DNA from: Allacma fusca
Lineage: Eukaryota > Arthropoda > Collembola > Symphypleona > Sminthuridae
Assembly: GCA_947179485.1 (NCBI GenBank)
Contig: OX359245.1
Location: forward strand, 3,825,001-3,889,000
Direction: 5' to 3'
Length of the DNA: 64,000 nucleotides
Shown here: positions 12,331 to 23,773 of the stretch, piece by piece
How the letters are laid out: every line of letters starts with the position of its first letter
Position numbering within the stretch: the stretch's first letter is position 1
Notes under the pieces: model-generated
What the model saw: only the letters and a program-made list of their open reading frames with translations
What the model was told of the DNA's origin: nothing
Databases searched by the model: none
Made by a program: the position numbers and the translations under genes

Positions 12331-12376
12331 ATACTTGTTAAATACATCGGTTGGTTAAGCTCCGCCCAGCGGATTG

Positions 12377-14257
12377 CTAGACTTCCGTTGAATTATTACA
12401 TTTTCGATATAATTGCTCTGCCACATTTAGAATCTTTCCTGAGGCCTCACAACTTTGTACGAAATTCTCAGGGAAATCATCCAATCCCACGTAGGCTCCG
12501 CAAATTGCCCCAGTCATTCCTCCAATAGTGTCGGTGTCTCCCCCTAGTGCGAATGCGAGAGTGATCGCTCTCTGGAAGTGGTTGTCAGTCTGAGATCAAA
12601 AATACACAAATTAATTTTAAAAAAATCACAAATAATTTAATTCATTTTTTGTTAATAATAATAATACAACGCAAAAATAATTACATGAATGAAATCAATT
12701 TCCTGAAAAGACGCCAGGAAGCAAAATAACGCTGTGGGAATGGACTTGGACGACACAACTTTATTTCCAAGCTCTTCCTTAATTTTCTGTAAACTCCAAG
12801 ACGACGGCCCCCCTTTCAGAAATTTCTTTATCACATCGATTTTGTCTTGGTAAATTTGATAACCGGATTGGTAGGCGGCCACTCTCTTCGAAGTCGCTTT
12901 ACTTGAAAGTACAGACTTAAATTCAGTTTCAAAAGCATCCAGGAACTCAATCGCTGACGGTTTGTCTTTCTTCGCCCCAAAGAGTAAAGCCTGTCGGACT
13001 GCTAAAGCTTGGAAAATCCCCCCGAAAATCCCTTCAGGATGGGTGTGTGTCAGGCGGCAGGAGTCTATTGTAATATCAACCAATCGAAAGCGATCGGGAT
13101 CATTTAATGTGTACAGAGCTACGGGAGAAATGCGCATGCCACTCCCATTCCCCATAGAGCCTTGTCCCTTGAATGTTTCCGTAGCGTATTGGAACACATT
13201 CTTAAAATTGACCTCGTCAAATTTGGTCAATAGTTTTTTGACCCCAGGTCCATAACCCCTGGATTTAGGCACGTCTACTATAAACTCTGCACTGAAGCTG
13301 TAAATTTGAATATTATTTTTTTATTTTCCATCATTTTACAACTATATAAAGCTGCAAAGGTTATTGACGTACTCTAAACAGTTAAATTGTCATTTTCGTA
13401 AAACTACAATAATTATTATTACCTTCTAGCCAAGTCGACATAGTCCAAGGAGTCGTTTGACTCGGTCAGGAATTTCGCAAAGGTAATTGTCATTGAAGTG
13501 TCATCAGTATATTGTCTCTCACCTATTTCAAATAAAAAAAAACAAATTAAAAAATAATTGTAAGACCACTGTACTGCATACTTACAGTACGTTTTTATAA
13601 TTTTTAGGTGCGAATTGGAACAAAGTTTCCTAATGCGATTCTCTTGTCTTGATATCTGCCCGTCTGACCGGACGATAACAGTCAAACCAATGTGAACAAA
13701 TTAAACTTTAAACGGAGACACATTTATTAAAATGTCAGAATGCTATTGATTTTGAACCAGACCGGGTCACCCGTTTGACCTCAGGAAATTAAAATACGTC
13801 ACATAAAAATGCCAATACGTCCGTCTCCGACTGAGGCGCTGTCATAGATACAAAGGTCTTTGCACAAAACGTTTAAGGACGTTATTTCAATATCAACCGA
13901 TTGGAGTCAGGCAAATATCCATTCGCCCCTTGGCCATGATTTCTAGTCCCAGATGATTTTTTTAGCAAATAAAAAAAACCTACTGCATGTCTCTCCAGAG
14001 CCACTGGTAGTCGCCAGGGTGGGCGTAGATGTGACACGGGCACCTTTGGCAGGCTTTGTTGGAGTCTTTTTAACTCTCCTTACGTAAGGAATCATCTGAC
14101 GGATCTTGATCTTCTCCAAATCATCTTCAATAAATTCAATAGTATGAGGGAACATTTTCTTAAATCGAATGACCTCATAGGGGAACCCTAAACAGTCCCC
14201 TACCAGCACCCCGGCCAAACAGCCTTGCCACTGATTTAGGGAAGGTTGTAGAGACAT
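12377..14257 (-). CDS. ADP-ribosylglycohydrolase, ARH3-like (four exons, complete)
   Basis: Exons on the minus strand: 14257-13984, 13522-13423, 13297-12685, 12589-12377, giving 399 residues. Phases fit at all three junctions, with GT donors and AG acceptors. The family signatures are present in order: GVLVGDCLG near residue 20, YTDDTSM at 96-102 and GGDTDTI at 345-351. In the family, the TDD and D-T-D residues hold two magnesium ions and the enzyme removes ADP-ribose from proteins (ARH3 also from serine) or degrades poly-ADP-ribose. The C-terminal FVQSCEASGKIL stretch is closer to ARH3 than to ARH1. Exon 1 carries a longer basic Thr/Pro-rich insert before the TDD motif than I expect for ARH3. 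Its two upstream relatives at 2231-2446 and 6795-7490 are dead. Confidence 0.88.
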
Positions 14258-16200
14258 CTTGTGGTTTGACTCGTCGTCAAAAAGCTAATTTGTGAAAATA
14301 TGGGAATGCTCAACACTGCACTATGTGATAATAACAAAATGAACTATTACAAAATATTTTGTCATGCGAATAATTCCTAATGTTAAGATTCAGTAAAAAT
14401 AAATAATACAACTCGCTGAGAGTGCTTCAGCTGAACTGACACGAAAACATTTAGTAGAAGGAATTATATACGAGCAAACTAAACATATCTCTTCTCAGAT
14501 TACAAGCGGCAATACCTCTACTGGGACCTGAGACTGTCATAGTATATAGGTTTGGTTTGTTATGAACTTATTTCATTGGAAACCAAACGTTCGTATCTCC
14601 AAGGGTAAAGAGCACCTGCGGTGTGTCCACAAATCATTCAATGCAAAAAATATAAGATTTTGAGGGTGGACGGATTCGTGGATGGAAGGAGAGAGAAGAG
14701 GTCCGTTTATTAAGAATGCATAGGGGCCACAAAAGGATTTTCAATGTTAGGGGTTTTTCACCTTTGAAGTTTTTGTTCGCTTCCTTGAATTGTATGAGAC
14801 TCCTGAGTGCACTGACTCAGTGATGAAAGTGAACATATAGCGTTTGCTTTTTTACAGGCAGCTGCTCTCTGTCCCAGTAAAAAAAACGTTAGTTCAGTTG
14901 TAAGCATTGCAACTTCCAGTATTTTGTACTCATGTTGTAGGAAAAGGCGTATATTCAAAAAGTTTATGTAGTTTGTGTGGGGTGTTTTTTATTAGATATT
15001 TACATGGGAATACCTGCTAATAGCACTCATGGTGTTAGTATGTTTCCCTTATGTTAATATATTAGTAAGGGAAGTTGGACATAATGTAAACTCACACAAG
15101 ATGCAATTATGTGTGTGAAGAGCGAGGATGTATGTATGCATTTGCATTGAACTTGTTGAGCTAAACTTTAATTCGAAGCAATTGAAATGGATTCTGAAGT
15201 ATTGCTCACTTCAGCGTCAGTTGTCGTTCCGTGGAATTGTTATTAACATATGATGACGCATGCTGCTTCGCAAAACGAATATCTACTTGGAAAGTCCCAT
15301 ATGCATATAAATATACTTACATACATAGGCAAATAGATTTGCACAACATCTTGGGTACTATAGAATTTTTCTCTACCCAAGAGACAACAATACAAAGTAT
15401 GTCATTCTCCCTATTTCAAGCAATTTCCTTTCCAGATTTTTCAAATTTAGTTTCATCGTCCTGGGTCCAGAATAATGATGTCACAATCCTCAAGTACATG
15501 AGACAAAGTCGAGATTTGTGTAAGATTGACGGGTTGAAATCTTTTGGTGTAGAGGCAAAATTTGTTTCAGAATTTCTTTTCGTCAGAATGGTTCTTAGGA
15601 AATTTTATGGGCTAACCAGCAGGTCCCGACGTTGAGAACTGTGGACAGGACTCGTAAGAACAATAAGAGTAACTTTGGGGAAATGCTTCTTCAGGAGTGA
15701 ACATGTGGAAAAGATGAGATTCTGATTTTGCCATGTTTCCATGGACAGTCTGTCATTCATAAATGTATTTCAAATTACTCCACTTTTTCAGGGATCAAAT
15801 TTTATGGGGATTCATTTGAGGATAATAAAATCATCATCAACCAGAATGTGAGGCAAAGTTATAATTGCTTTAAAAATTCTCTAAAAAAATAAACATACTT
15901 TGTTTAAATCTGGCCTCATATTTTTATGTACTAAGTTCGCAATTTTTAACCCGAGAAGATGCTGTCAGGCTGAAATGAATCCACATTAAATTTGCTTCAA
16001 AGGGCGCAGTATTTTTAAAAAAATGCATGCCTCCTGTAGCAACTGACAATTCAGCTTATCGAGTTGAAAATTTGAAAAATGAGATTGAAAAATTCTTAAG
16101 AACGAGAGACCGATCCCTTAAAAAATGACAATGTCAGAACTTCCTTTCCGCATCTTTGCTCTTGAAGATGAATTTCCACTAACCTTGATCCCTGCTTCAA
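14258..16200. other. Gene-free stretch
   Basis: Several frames of up to 134 codons are open (for example + 15231-15635), but they show no recognisable domain. I do not call a gene here. Confidence 0.3.
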
Positions 16201-16227
16201 CGGGTCATGTTCTTAGTTCTCAACTTA

Positions 16228-16445
16228 GGGGCAGAGCTGCGTTCAAGTCAAGTTATTTTAGACAACTTGACTTGAACTTGAAAAATTGTCTAAACAAGGT
16301 ATCTGTACTTGTACTTGATGAATCAAGTTTCTCAAACAACTTGAGTATTCAAGTACACGATTTTCAAGTTAATTTGATAGAACTTGAACTTGATAATAAC
16401 TTGACGTTCAAGTTGGACACATAACTTGACTTGAACGTGAACTTA
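16228..16445. mobile_element. Word island (CAAGTT/AACTTG), hAT-like fragment
   Basis: More than 15 copies of AACTTG or CAAGTT on both strands lie within about 220 bp. The left side CAGAGCTGCGTTCAAGTCAA and the reverse complement of the right side share CGTTCAAGTCAAGTTAT, an inverted repeat. No matching 8-bp duplication was found, so the right end is probably eroded. Confidence 0.45.
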
Positions 16446-16699
16446 TAATTGAATTTTATTTTCCAAGTAATTGTTTTGTACAGGAATAAATAATGCTAGA
16501 AATTTTTCGTCTACAGTTATTGTAGATGATAGTGGTTAGATCGTAATTAGGTTAAACCCAACACCACGCGGATAATATTCTTTACTTTAAAATTGCTAAG
16601 AAATTTTCGAACTGTGTCATGGGTGTGAATAAAACGAGGAAAATATTTTTTCCTCCACACATTAGTGTTGCACTCATCTGATGAGTGGATAAAACAAAA

Positions 16700-16990
16700 A
16701 AAGGTTCTGATTCTCAAGTACCCAAACATGTTCAGGTCCGATCCAAAAATACCGGGGGGTTGAGATTGTCTTTTGGGTACTTTTTCCGATTCAGGTATAC
16801 TAATCAGGTGCGGGTACTAAAAAAAACAAGGATAGGAATCGGTATCGGAATTGGAATTATATTCGAAAATTTGAGGCATTTTAATTCATATTGGAATCCC
16901 AAATAATTCCCAGGAAGTATTTTAATTCAAAATTGCATTCAAAAACAAAATTCTGGAATCGGAATTGGTATTCATATATTTTTTTACTGA
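16700..16990. repeat. Word island (GGAATCGG / ATTCCGAT)
   Basis: Repeated short words of the type GGTATCGGAATTGG and their complements resemble the vocabulary of the island at 1-297. Ends were not found. Confidence 0.35.
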
Positions 16991-17333
16991 ATTCCGATTA
17001 AAATAAAATATTGTTTTCAATGGCACATTCTTCTTTCATCAAGTATACATATAATTACTTAAATATAATTTTAAAATTGTGGCAATTTTTTATTTACAAC
17101 GTAAAGCTAATCAAAGATAATTTTTGAACGTTTTCTTCATCCGAAATGAATATGCTTCCGCAGTCTACATAAAATACAGTGGAATTATTAGCATTTGTCG
17201 TAGGCGTTTAACGGTTGTGCTCAAAACTATTGTTTATCCATCAAGGTAATTACTTAAGTAATTAAACTCGTTGATACTAAAAGCATTTTTAGTTAAAACT
17301 CAAAATGGGCCGAAAGAATACTAGTAATGTGGC

Positions 17334-17400
17334 GGCGTGCAAGTATCAGTAGAACGTGTTTTTTCAGCTCTTAAATTGGATTACACCTCTAAACACATAA
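17334..17400 (+). pseudogene. hAT transposase C-terminal (dimerisation) remnant
   Basis: The frame from 17343 reads VSVERVFSALKLDYTSKHI, which carries the S..ER.FS.L signature of the hAT C-terminal dimerisation region. Nothing upstream extends the homology. The minisatellite starts directly after it. Confidence 0.6.
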
Positions 17401-18590
17401 AAGCTAAGCGTATAACAGCTAAACGTATAAGCTCAATACGCATAAAAGCTAAACGTATAACAGCTAAACGTATAAGCTCAATACGCATAATCAGCTAAAC
17501 GTATAAGGTATCTAAACGTATAATCATCTATACGTATAAGGTATCTAAACATATAATCGTCTAAACGTATAGGCTTTAAAAACGTATAATCGTCTAAACG
17601 TATAGGCTTTAAAAACGTATAATCGTCTAAACGTATAGGCTTTAAAAACGTATAATCTTCTAAACGTATAGGCTTTAAAAACGTATAATCTTCTAAACGT
17701 ATAGGCTTTAAAAACGTATCTTCTAAACGTATAGGGTTTAAAAACGTATAATCGTCTAAACGTATAGGCTTTAAAAACGTATAATCGTCTAAACGTATAG
17801 GCTTTAAAAACGTATAATCTTCTAAACGTATAGGCTTTAAAAACGTATCTTCTAAACGTATAGGGTTTAAAAACGTATAATCGTCTAAACGTATAGGCTT
17901 TAAAAACGTATAATCGTCTAAACGTATAGGCTTTAAAAACGTATAATCGTCTAAACGTATAGGCTTTAAAAACGTATAATCGTCTAAACGTATAGGCTTT
18001 AAAAACGTATAATCTTCTAAACGTATAGGCTTTAAAAACGTATCTTCTAAACGTATAGGGTTTAAAAACGTATAATCGTCTAAACGTATAGGCTTTAAAA
18101 ACGTATAATCGTCTAAACGTATAGGCTTTAAAAACGTATAATCTTCTAAACGTATAGGCTTTAAAAACGTATCTTCTAAACGTATAGGGTTTAAAAACGT
18201 ATAATCGTCTAAACGTATAGGCTTTAAAAACGTATAATCGTCTAAACGTATAGGCTTTAAAAACGTATAATCGTCTAAACGTATAGGCTTTAAAAACGTA
18301 TAATCGTCTAAACGTATAGGCTTTAAAAACGTATAATCGTCTAAACGTATAGGCTTTAAAAACGTATAATCGTCTAAACGTATAGGCTTTAAAAACGTAT
18401 AATCGTCTAAACGTATAGGCTTTAAAAACGTATAATCGTCTAAACGTATAGGCTTTAAAAACGTATAATCGTCTAAACGTATAGGCTTTAAAAACGTATA
18501 ATCGTCTAAACGTATAGGCTTTAAAAACGTATAATCACCTATACGTATAGGGTATCTAAACGCATAAGGTAGCAAAATGTATAATAATGT
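17396..18590. repeat. 33-bp minisatellite (CGTATA words) of about 30 units
   Basis: The core unit is 33 bp, built around CGTATAATCGTCTAAACGTA and TAGGCTTTAAAAA. Four 30-bp variants (CGTATCTTCTAAACGTATAG type) recur with their neighbours as a higher-order block. Looser CGTATA repeats flank the array at 17398-17550 and 18536-18590. Since 33 and 30 are both multiples of three and the unit has no stop in one minus frame, a 376-codon frame (18608-17478) stays open with the repeat DDYTFLKPIRL. I regard this frame as a by-product of the repeat unless expression is shown. Confidence 0.9.
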
Positions 18591-18934
18591 ACATGTATAT
18601 ATTGACATTCGTTTGAATAAGGCTAGTAGTTTAATTCAGGGATCAAAACAATATTTAGCGTTCTACGCATTCCCTTGCAGCAGCATCGTCGTTAAAGGGA
18701 TCAAATTGTCTATTGTATATTAAACCCACGTCTACATGTAATTTAAATAAAAGGAATATATACTAATATTTAATAATATTAGTCTAAGTACAGGCAATGT
18801 GTACAGGCAAGTCCTCAAACTCTAATAGTCCCAAGTAAGTAAAATTCTAAAATTCTGTCAGTCCACTCAGTCGTGTAGTATCCATGCGTTAGTCCCTATC
18901 AGTCTCAGTCCTAGCAAAAATCTCAGTCAGTCCA

Positions 18935-20029
18935 TTATGTATTTCGTATGCATTTAAGTCCAGAAGAGTACCACGTGTTGAACATACACGTCTTCATGGA
19001 CTCAATGTCGCTAGTGCGTTCAAAGAACATTGGAAATTGACACATTGTGATGTGAAAACAAACTAATTTTGACTGCATGAAAATCAGTTCATGGATCCAA
19101 AGGGGGAAGAACGTCAGTGGGTTTTGGAGAAGTATTGGGAGGGACTGGTAAATATGGATTTTGCTACATAACACCCCAATTGTAGCAGTCCACAAACTTA
19201 CAATTGGTAACGAAGTTGGTATTAAGAGCACGATTATGATTTCTCTCAGTGACAACTTCATCAAACGCTGTTTGGATGTCTCAGTTGATATGTCTGAAAG
19301 TTCAGTAAAATAATTTTTGCATTAAAGGTAACAAGTTTTATTTTCACAAACTTGTAGTAGAAAATGTATCAAAATATTTCCGTCCTAGATAAGGACGTAT
19401 GGATAAACAGGCGCCTTTCTCCGATTCCCCATTTTTGTTGTTTGGCCGTTCTTCAACTTGTATTGGAATTTAAAATAAAAACAGTAAAATATCCTCTTTG
19501 CTTTTTTATTTATTCGCTGGCATTTTAGTTGCTGACATCAGAAAAATCTAGTGTTTAAATCTACTGCAGGAATATTCACAAAAGAGCAAATCGAAGACGC
19601 ATATCTACCGCAGCAATTAAGAATATTTTTTACCCTTGTATACATATTCATTTCATTTTCAAAACTATATGTAGACTCACCCGAAATCATGGAATTAAAT
19701 ACAAATATGGTCACATCAGGCGTCTTTATGAAGCAATAAAATTCTAGTAGTACCTCAAATATTAAGATTACTGAATGCAATGTTTGAAGAACAATTTCGT
19801 AAAGAGGAAATTGGCCGAAATTGAAGAGAGTCATGACGATGAAAAAATAAAAACTGCAGTGCTCTAAAAACACCGTAGATATATAAAAGTAGCCAAATAA
19901 CTCTTGTTTTGGTATTTCCTTTAACCAAAGTCGGTACGTCATTTTGACCAAACTGTAGATCGAAGGGAAATAAGTTCCATTTAGAGACAAAATGTAAAAA
20001 TTTGAAATAAAAACAAAGATCTGCCGCAT
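18935..20029 (-). CDS. Possible multi-TM chemoreceptor fragment (gustatory-receptor-like), two exons
   Basis: Two minus-strand open segments probably belong together. The first, 20029-19538, starts with Met and has at least two hydrophobic segments (FGYFYISTVFLEHCSFYFF and the stretch ending EVLLEFYCF). The second is about 19293-18935, following an acceptor TTTCAG, with another strong hydrophobic segment (IIIVLLIPTSLPIVSLW). A possible donor GTAGAT lies near 19555. The style (many aromatic TM residues, LLEFY after a TM) recalls divergent arthropod gustatory receptors. The closing TYhhhhhQF motif of that family is not seen. The call rests on inference and a full-length receptor is not present. 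Confidence 0.3.
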
Positions 20030-20429
20030 GGAGCATACTGGATTTTTAATACCTAAGCCTCACAATTTATTGGTATAATGAACGTTGAGAAAATTCTGAT
20101 GGAATGCTTTTATATGATGTTGTTCTAAACTTCCTCTCAAACGTTCCTACAGTTGAATGCAGACAATTTTAACTTATTGTTAAATACGTTAGATTGCAAA
20201 CGCTGACGAACTTTATAATTTGTCGGAGCTTATGATTTTAAAGTTACTATTAAATACATAAAACCTTTCGATCATTAGATTAATCGGCTATTTTAGGAAA
20301 GTCGTTGTGTATTAAACCTTTATTGACCATTCGAAAGGTAAAAGCATCAGTAGTTTGCACACGTGTGAAATTGCTTCCGGTGTCAAAATAAATTATGTGC
20401 ACAGATTGTGCTTGAAGTGGGAACCGGTA

Positions 20430-20640
20430 TTATCCGAGTATTTGGGTACAGGAACAAGTACAGGTTCGAAATGGGGACGGTATTTTAGTACATAATCTGT
20501 GTGTACTTTTTGGTACTACTTGAGTTTGCCCACAATTGGGATGCGAAGTATCGTATTGGATACAGGCACAAATTAGGGTACGCTCATTCCGTCTACTGTA
20601 CATGATTATGTACGCATATAAACGCTTGAGGGTATAGGTT
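20430..20640. repeat. Degenerate word island (GGGTAC / GTAC words)
   Basis: Short GTAC-containing words (GGGTACAGG, GGTACTAC, GGGTACG) recur loosely. The vocabulary resembles the GTACCCG island at 36346-37847 but is far more decayed. Confidence 0.25.
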
Positions 20641-20689
20641 TCAAATACCAGTGCGGCCTTGACTCTGATGCTATCTGGTTATATGATTT

Positions 20690-21125
20690 CGACATCCCCC
20701 TTCTTTTACGCGAAGGTTTTTAGGGTGTCGTCAGCCCACTAGTAAAATAGCCTTGTCCGTGCGTCCGTCCGTGTGTCCTTCCACACGATTATTCAAAAAC
20801 TACTGGTCCGATTTCAATTAAATTTTTCGTGAATATTACTTGTGTCAAAAGTTAAGCTGAGTACGTATTTGGGTGAAATCGGCCGGATAGTTTATGAGAA
20901 AAAAATGTTAAAACTTTGGAGTTCAAGTCAAATGACAGCTATCTCAAAAACAACTGAATCGATTTCAGTGAAATTATTTGTGAATATTGCTTATGTAAAT
21001 CGTAATGGTTCTTGCCAATTTAGTTCAAATCGACCTGATTGTTTTTTCGAAAAAAAATTCTAACATTTCGATAAAAAACTCGAAATTCATCATACTTTGA
21101 CGGCGGTAGCTATGATGCCACCCTA
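20690..21125. repeat. Dispersed repeat with CCGTCCGTCCGTG head
   Basis: GTGCGTCCGTCCGTGTGTCC is followed by ATTCAAAAACTACTGGTCCG and a second similar module (CAAAAACAACTGAATCGATT). This layout is typical of a dispersed repeat seen in many invertebrate genomes. I cannot assign a class from the sequence alone. Confidence 0.4.
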
Positions 21126-21129
21126 CGCC

Positions 21130-22415
21130 AAACCTCAAATTATCACGTAGCGATGAGTTTTGATTTCCAAACTTATCTCACTCACTTATTACGCTTCTTA
21201 ATCTGAATTTCCTCAACGTTGCTTTCATTTTGAGATGTTCATAAATTTCAACTTACACTTGTTTAAAAGCTTGTTAAATACGACAAACGGGCGTCAAAAT
21301 AAAATGCTGAGAAACATTTGATGGTGTAGAAATTGGCTCCAAAATTGTTCCCTTGAACACGAATAATCTTGTATTATCCTGTTCCATGGTCACTGTCTTC
21401 ATACATTGAGAAACGTTTGCAAACAGGATTGAATTTACTTTGAAAAATATAGAAGGCGTGGGTGAACTTGTGTAAAAAGATGGATGTATGTATGTTCTAC
21501 TTATAATGAGAAAATATTGTTGTACGAAAGTTATGTATTTGTGAATGTGCGAAAAACTAGGAGGACAAAGTAAACTGTTGGTAAGCAAGTACAAGGGAGT
21601 GTAATTTTGTGGAATTCAGATAATGTGGCTTGAGTTTAATATACTCTTAGTCAAATAAAGCCAATCAAAATTACTAATAAGCACTAACACCATATTTGAT
21701 GCAAGTACTCCATTATGTGTTTAGGGAAAATGTAACTTTGCCCATTTCGCTTTAATGGTTTCATACGATTGTTGCGAATTTTGAACTTTCATTAATGAAA
21801 CAATATTTCGATTTTTTTTGTTTATAAACGAAAACGCAACCAATGGCATCAATTACACGTCATTACTGACATTGTCTCTACACCCTGAAGTTAAACCAAA
21901 TCATCATCCTGAAAACACCCTCACCCTGGAAAAAGAAGCGTAATTTATACACAGCTCCATATTCACTCCAACTTTTTCGATATGTAGCTTTACCTAACTA
22001 CTAATTTTGTTAATCCTTATTTTGACTTCCCTAGGAAACATATCCTTACATCACATTGAGGAGCTTCACCTCTTACAAGATAATATTTTGGGATGGTACA
22101 CGTGGAATCAAACAAAGCATAGCACATGTTATAGTACTCCCCTAGTATGTTTCAAAACTCATGTAACTCGAGTGCATGTTGCCCCGTTCTCTTCGGACAC
22201 GTCACCAAAGTTTCAAAATTTAAAACGATACCACAGGTTGGACCTGTCTTTCTAGAAAATTCCAATGTTAAATCCCGCAAGGATTTTCAATTTCTGAAAG
22301 TCGGTGATATTTTAATTTTTACTATGTCAAGAAAATTCAAGTTTTAACGTTCACATTGATATACCCTCCAACAAAATTCCCCAAAAAGTAATCCCTGTAT
22401 CTTGGCGCACCTGTA
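21130..22415. other. Gene-free stretch
   Basis: Several open frames of less than 110 codons on both strands have no recognisable domain. Confidence 0.3.
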
Positions 22416-22416
22416 G

Positions 22417-22570
22417 TAGGGCTTCTACTGGTGACAATTTTTTTGTCCCGCCGACAATTCTGTCCCGTCCCGAAATCCTCGGGGCCAAAACATTTCGTTC
22501 CCATTCAGTCTCGAAATAACATGGGGACAAAAATTTTGTCCCAAAACAGTCCCAATCCCAGGAAATGTGG
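22417..22570. mobile_element. Word island (GTCCCGAAA), copy A
   Basis: It starts TAGGGCTTCTACTGG and is rich in TGTCCCG, GTCCCGAAATCCTCGGG and GGGACAAAA. It is homologous over about 150 bp to the island at 46783-46965. TAGGGC is a plausible hAT-type terminus; the right end is missing. Confidence 0.5.
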
Positions 22571-22734
22571 TACAGTATTCCTTTATAAAAGGCATTAAAA
22601 TTAGTGTAAGTGGTCCCTCAAAGAATTCAGGACATTATTAAGGCAAGTATTTTGGCCGCCAGCTGTTAGAACTAGTGGTAGTAATAATGGAAAATTTTGT
22701 CACACAATTCTCTTTTCCCCTACCTATGTATCTC

Positions 22735-23185
22735 CTCGGAGTTACGAGAAAACTCCGCCGGGGATTTTTGCGCGGAGTTATTTACGCAGAGAAAACTACG
22801 CGGGAGATTATTACGCCCGGGTGGAGATTACTCCGCGTAAAAATCTCCAGCAGAATTTCCTCTCACTTTGGCATTTCAGAATTCGCTAGCACGAGTTGTA
22901 CTGGCAGTGTCTCACAATACTCCACTTAAAATATTACCCTTGGCAGCTAAATTGTTTTTTTTCCGAATGTATTTTAAAATGCAGCATAATAATCTCCGTA
23001 GTAATTTTTTCCGGGTAAATTTCTTTCACGTGGTGTAAAAATCTCCGGCGGAATTTTCACCGCGTAAGAATCTCCGCGTAATAATCTCCACCCTGGCGTA
23101 AATAACTCCCGCGGAGTTTTCACGGCGTACAAATCTCGGCGTAAAAATCCCCGGCGAACTTTTCTCCGAACACGATCTCCTCTTG
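22735..23185. mobile_element. Inverted-repeat island (GGAGATTATTACGC words)
   Basis: Two arms, about 22735-22860 and 22985-23185, are approximate inverted copies of each other. They are built from GGAGATTATTACGC, GGGGATTTTTACGC and GAAAACTCCGC. They flank an unrelated 120-bp centre. This is the structure expected of a small non-autonomous DNA element; target duplication not identified. Confidence 0.5.
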
Positions 23186-23773
23186 TCATCTCTATTTGTA
23201 AGCTCTTAGAATTCAACTGGGGGTATATTCATCGGAAACCATTTGTAAATGATGAAATGTGAATGTTTTTTGATAAATAACAATTCGAATGGATCAGTGT
23301 ACATAAAAACTAGAAGAATAGACAAAATGACGGAAACGGATGAGGACAAATAAATTCATAAAAGGTCTCATGATTCAATAACTGATTAAAAAGGCAAACT
23401 CAAGGCTTTAATAAATTATTGATTATGTTTTATTGTTATAGGCATTTACATAGATACATTAACATTTTGCTGATCTTTACTACAAACATATGAAAAGGAA
23501 ATTCAAATAATAATCCACGTCAAAATTGGAGCGAAAGAAAACAATACTGATCGAGAATTTTGAAGACTTATTGCGACTCTTTTCGAATATTTTTGAAAAT
23601 TTCTTAAATGCTATGGTTAAAAAAGGCATGCAAATTTTGGAATCGATTGATAAAATCTGATTAAAGTACTTTAAAAGAATAATATTGGTCTTAACTTTTG
23701 AACTAATCGAATTTTAATATCAGCAAATAATACAACGGAAACCACAGACCTTAAAAGGAGGAAACGTTTCAAT

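Larger units (their letters stand above)
8280..13830. repeat. Tandem unit 3 of the CUB / ADP-ribosylhydrolase array
   Basis: It aligns with unit 2 from the 5' flank through the CUB gene and its 3' flank to the hydrolase gene. It is the only unit with an intact hydrolase. Confidence 0.8.

Noticed and set aside
15231..15635. 134-codon plus-strand frame
   Set aside because: No recognisable domain, no matching splice structure and no homologue in the window.
17396..18590. CRISPR-like array
   Set aside because: Repeats are directly adjacent with no unique spacers, and the DNA is animal nuclear sequence.
17478..18608. 376-codon minus-strand frame as a repeat protein
   Set aside because: The frame is fully explained by repeat units that are multiples of three and lack a stop; no signal peptide, domain or splice context supports a gene.
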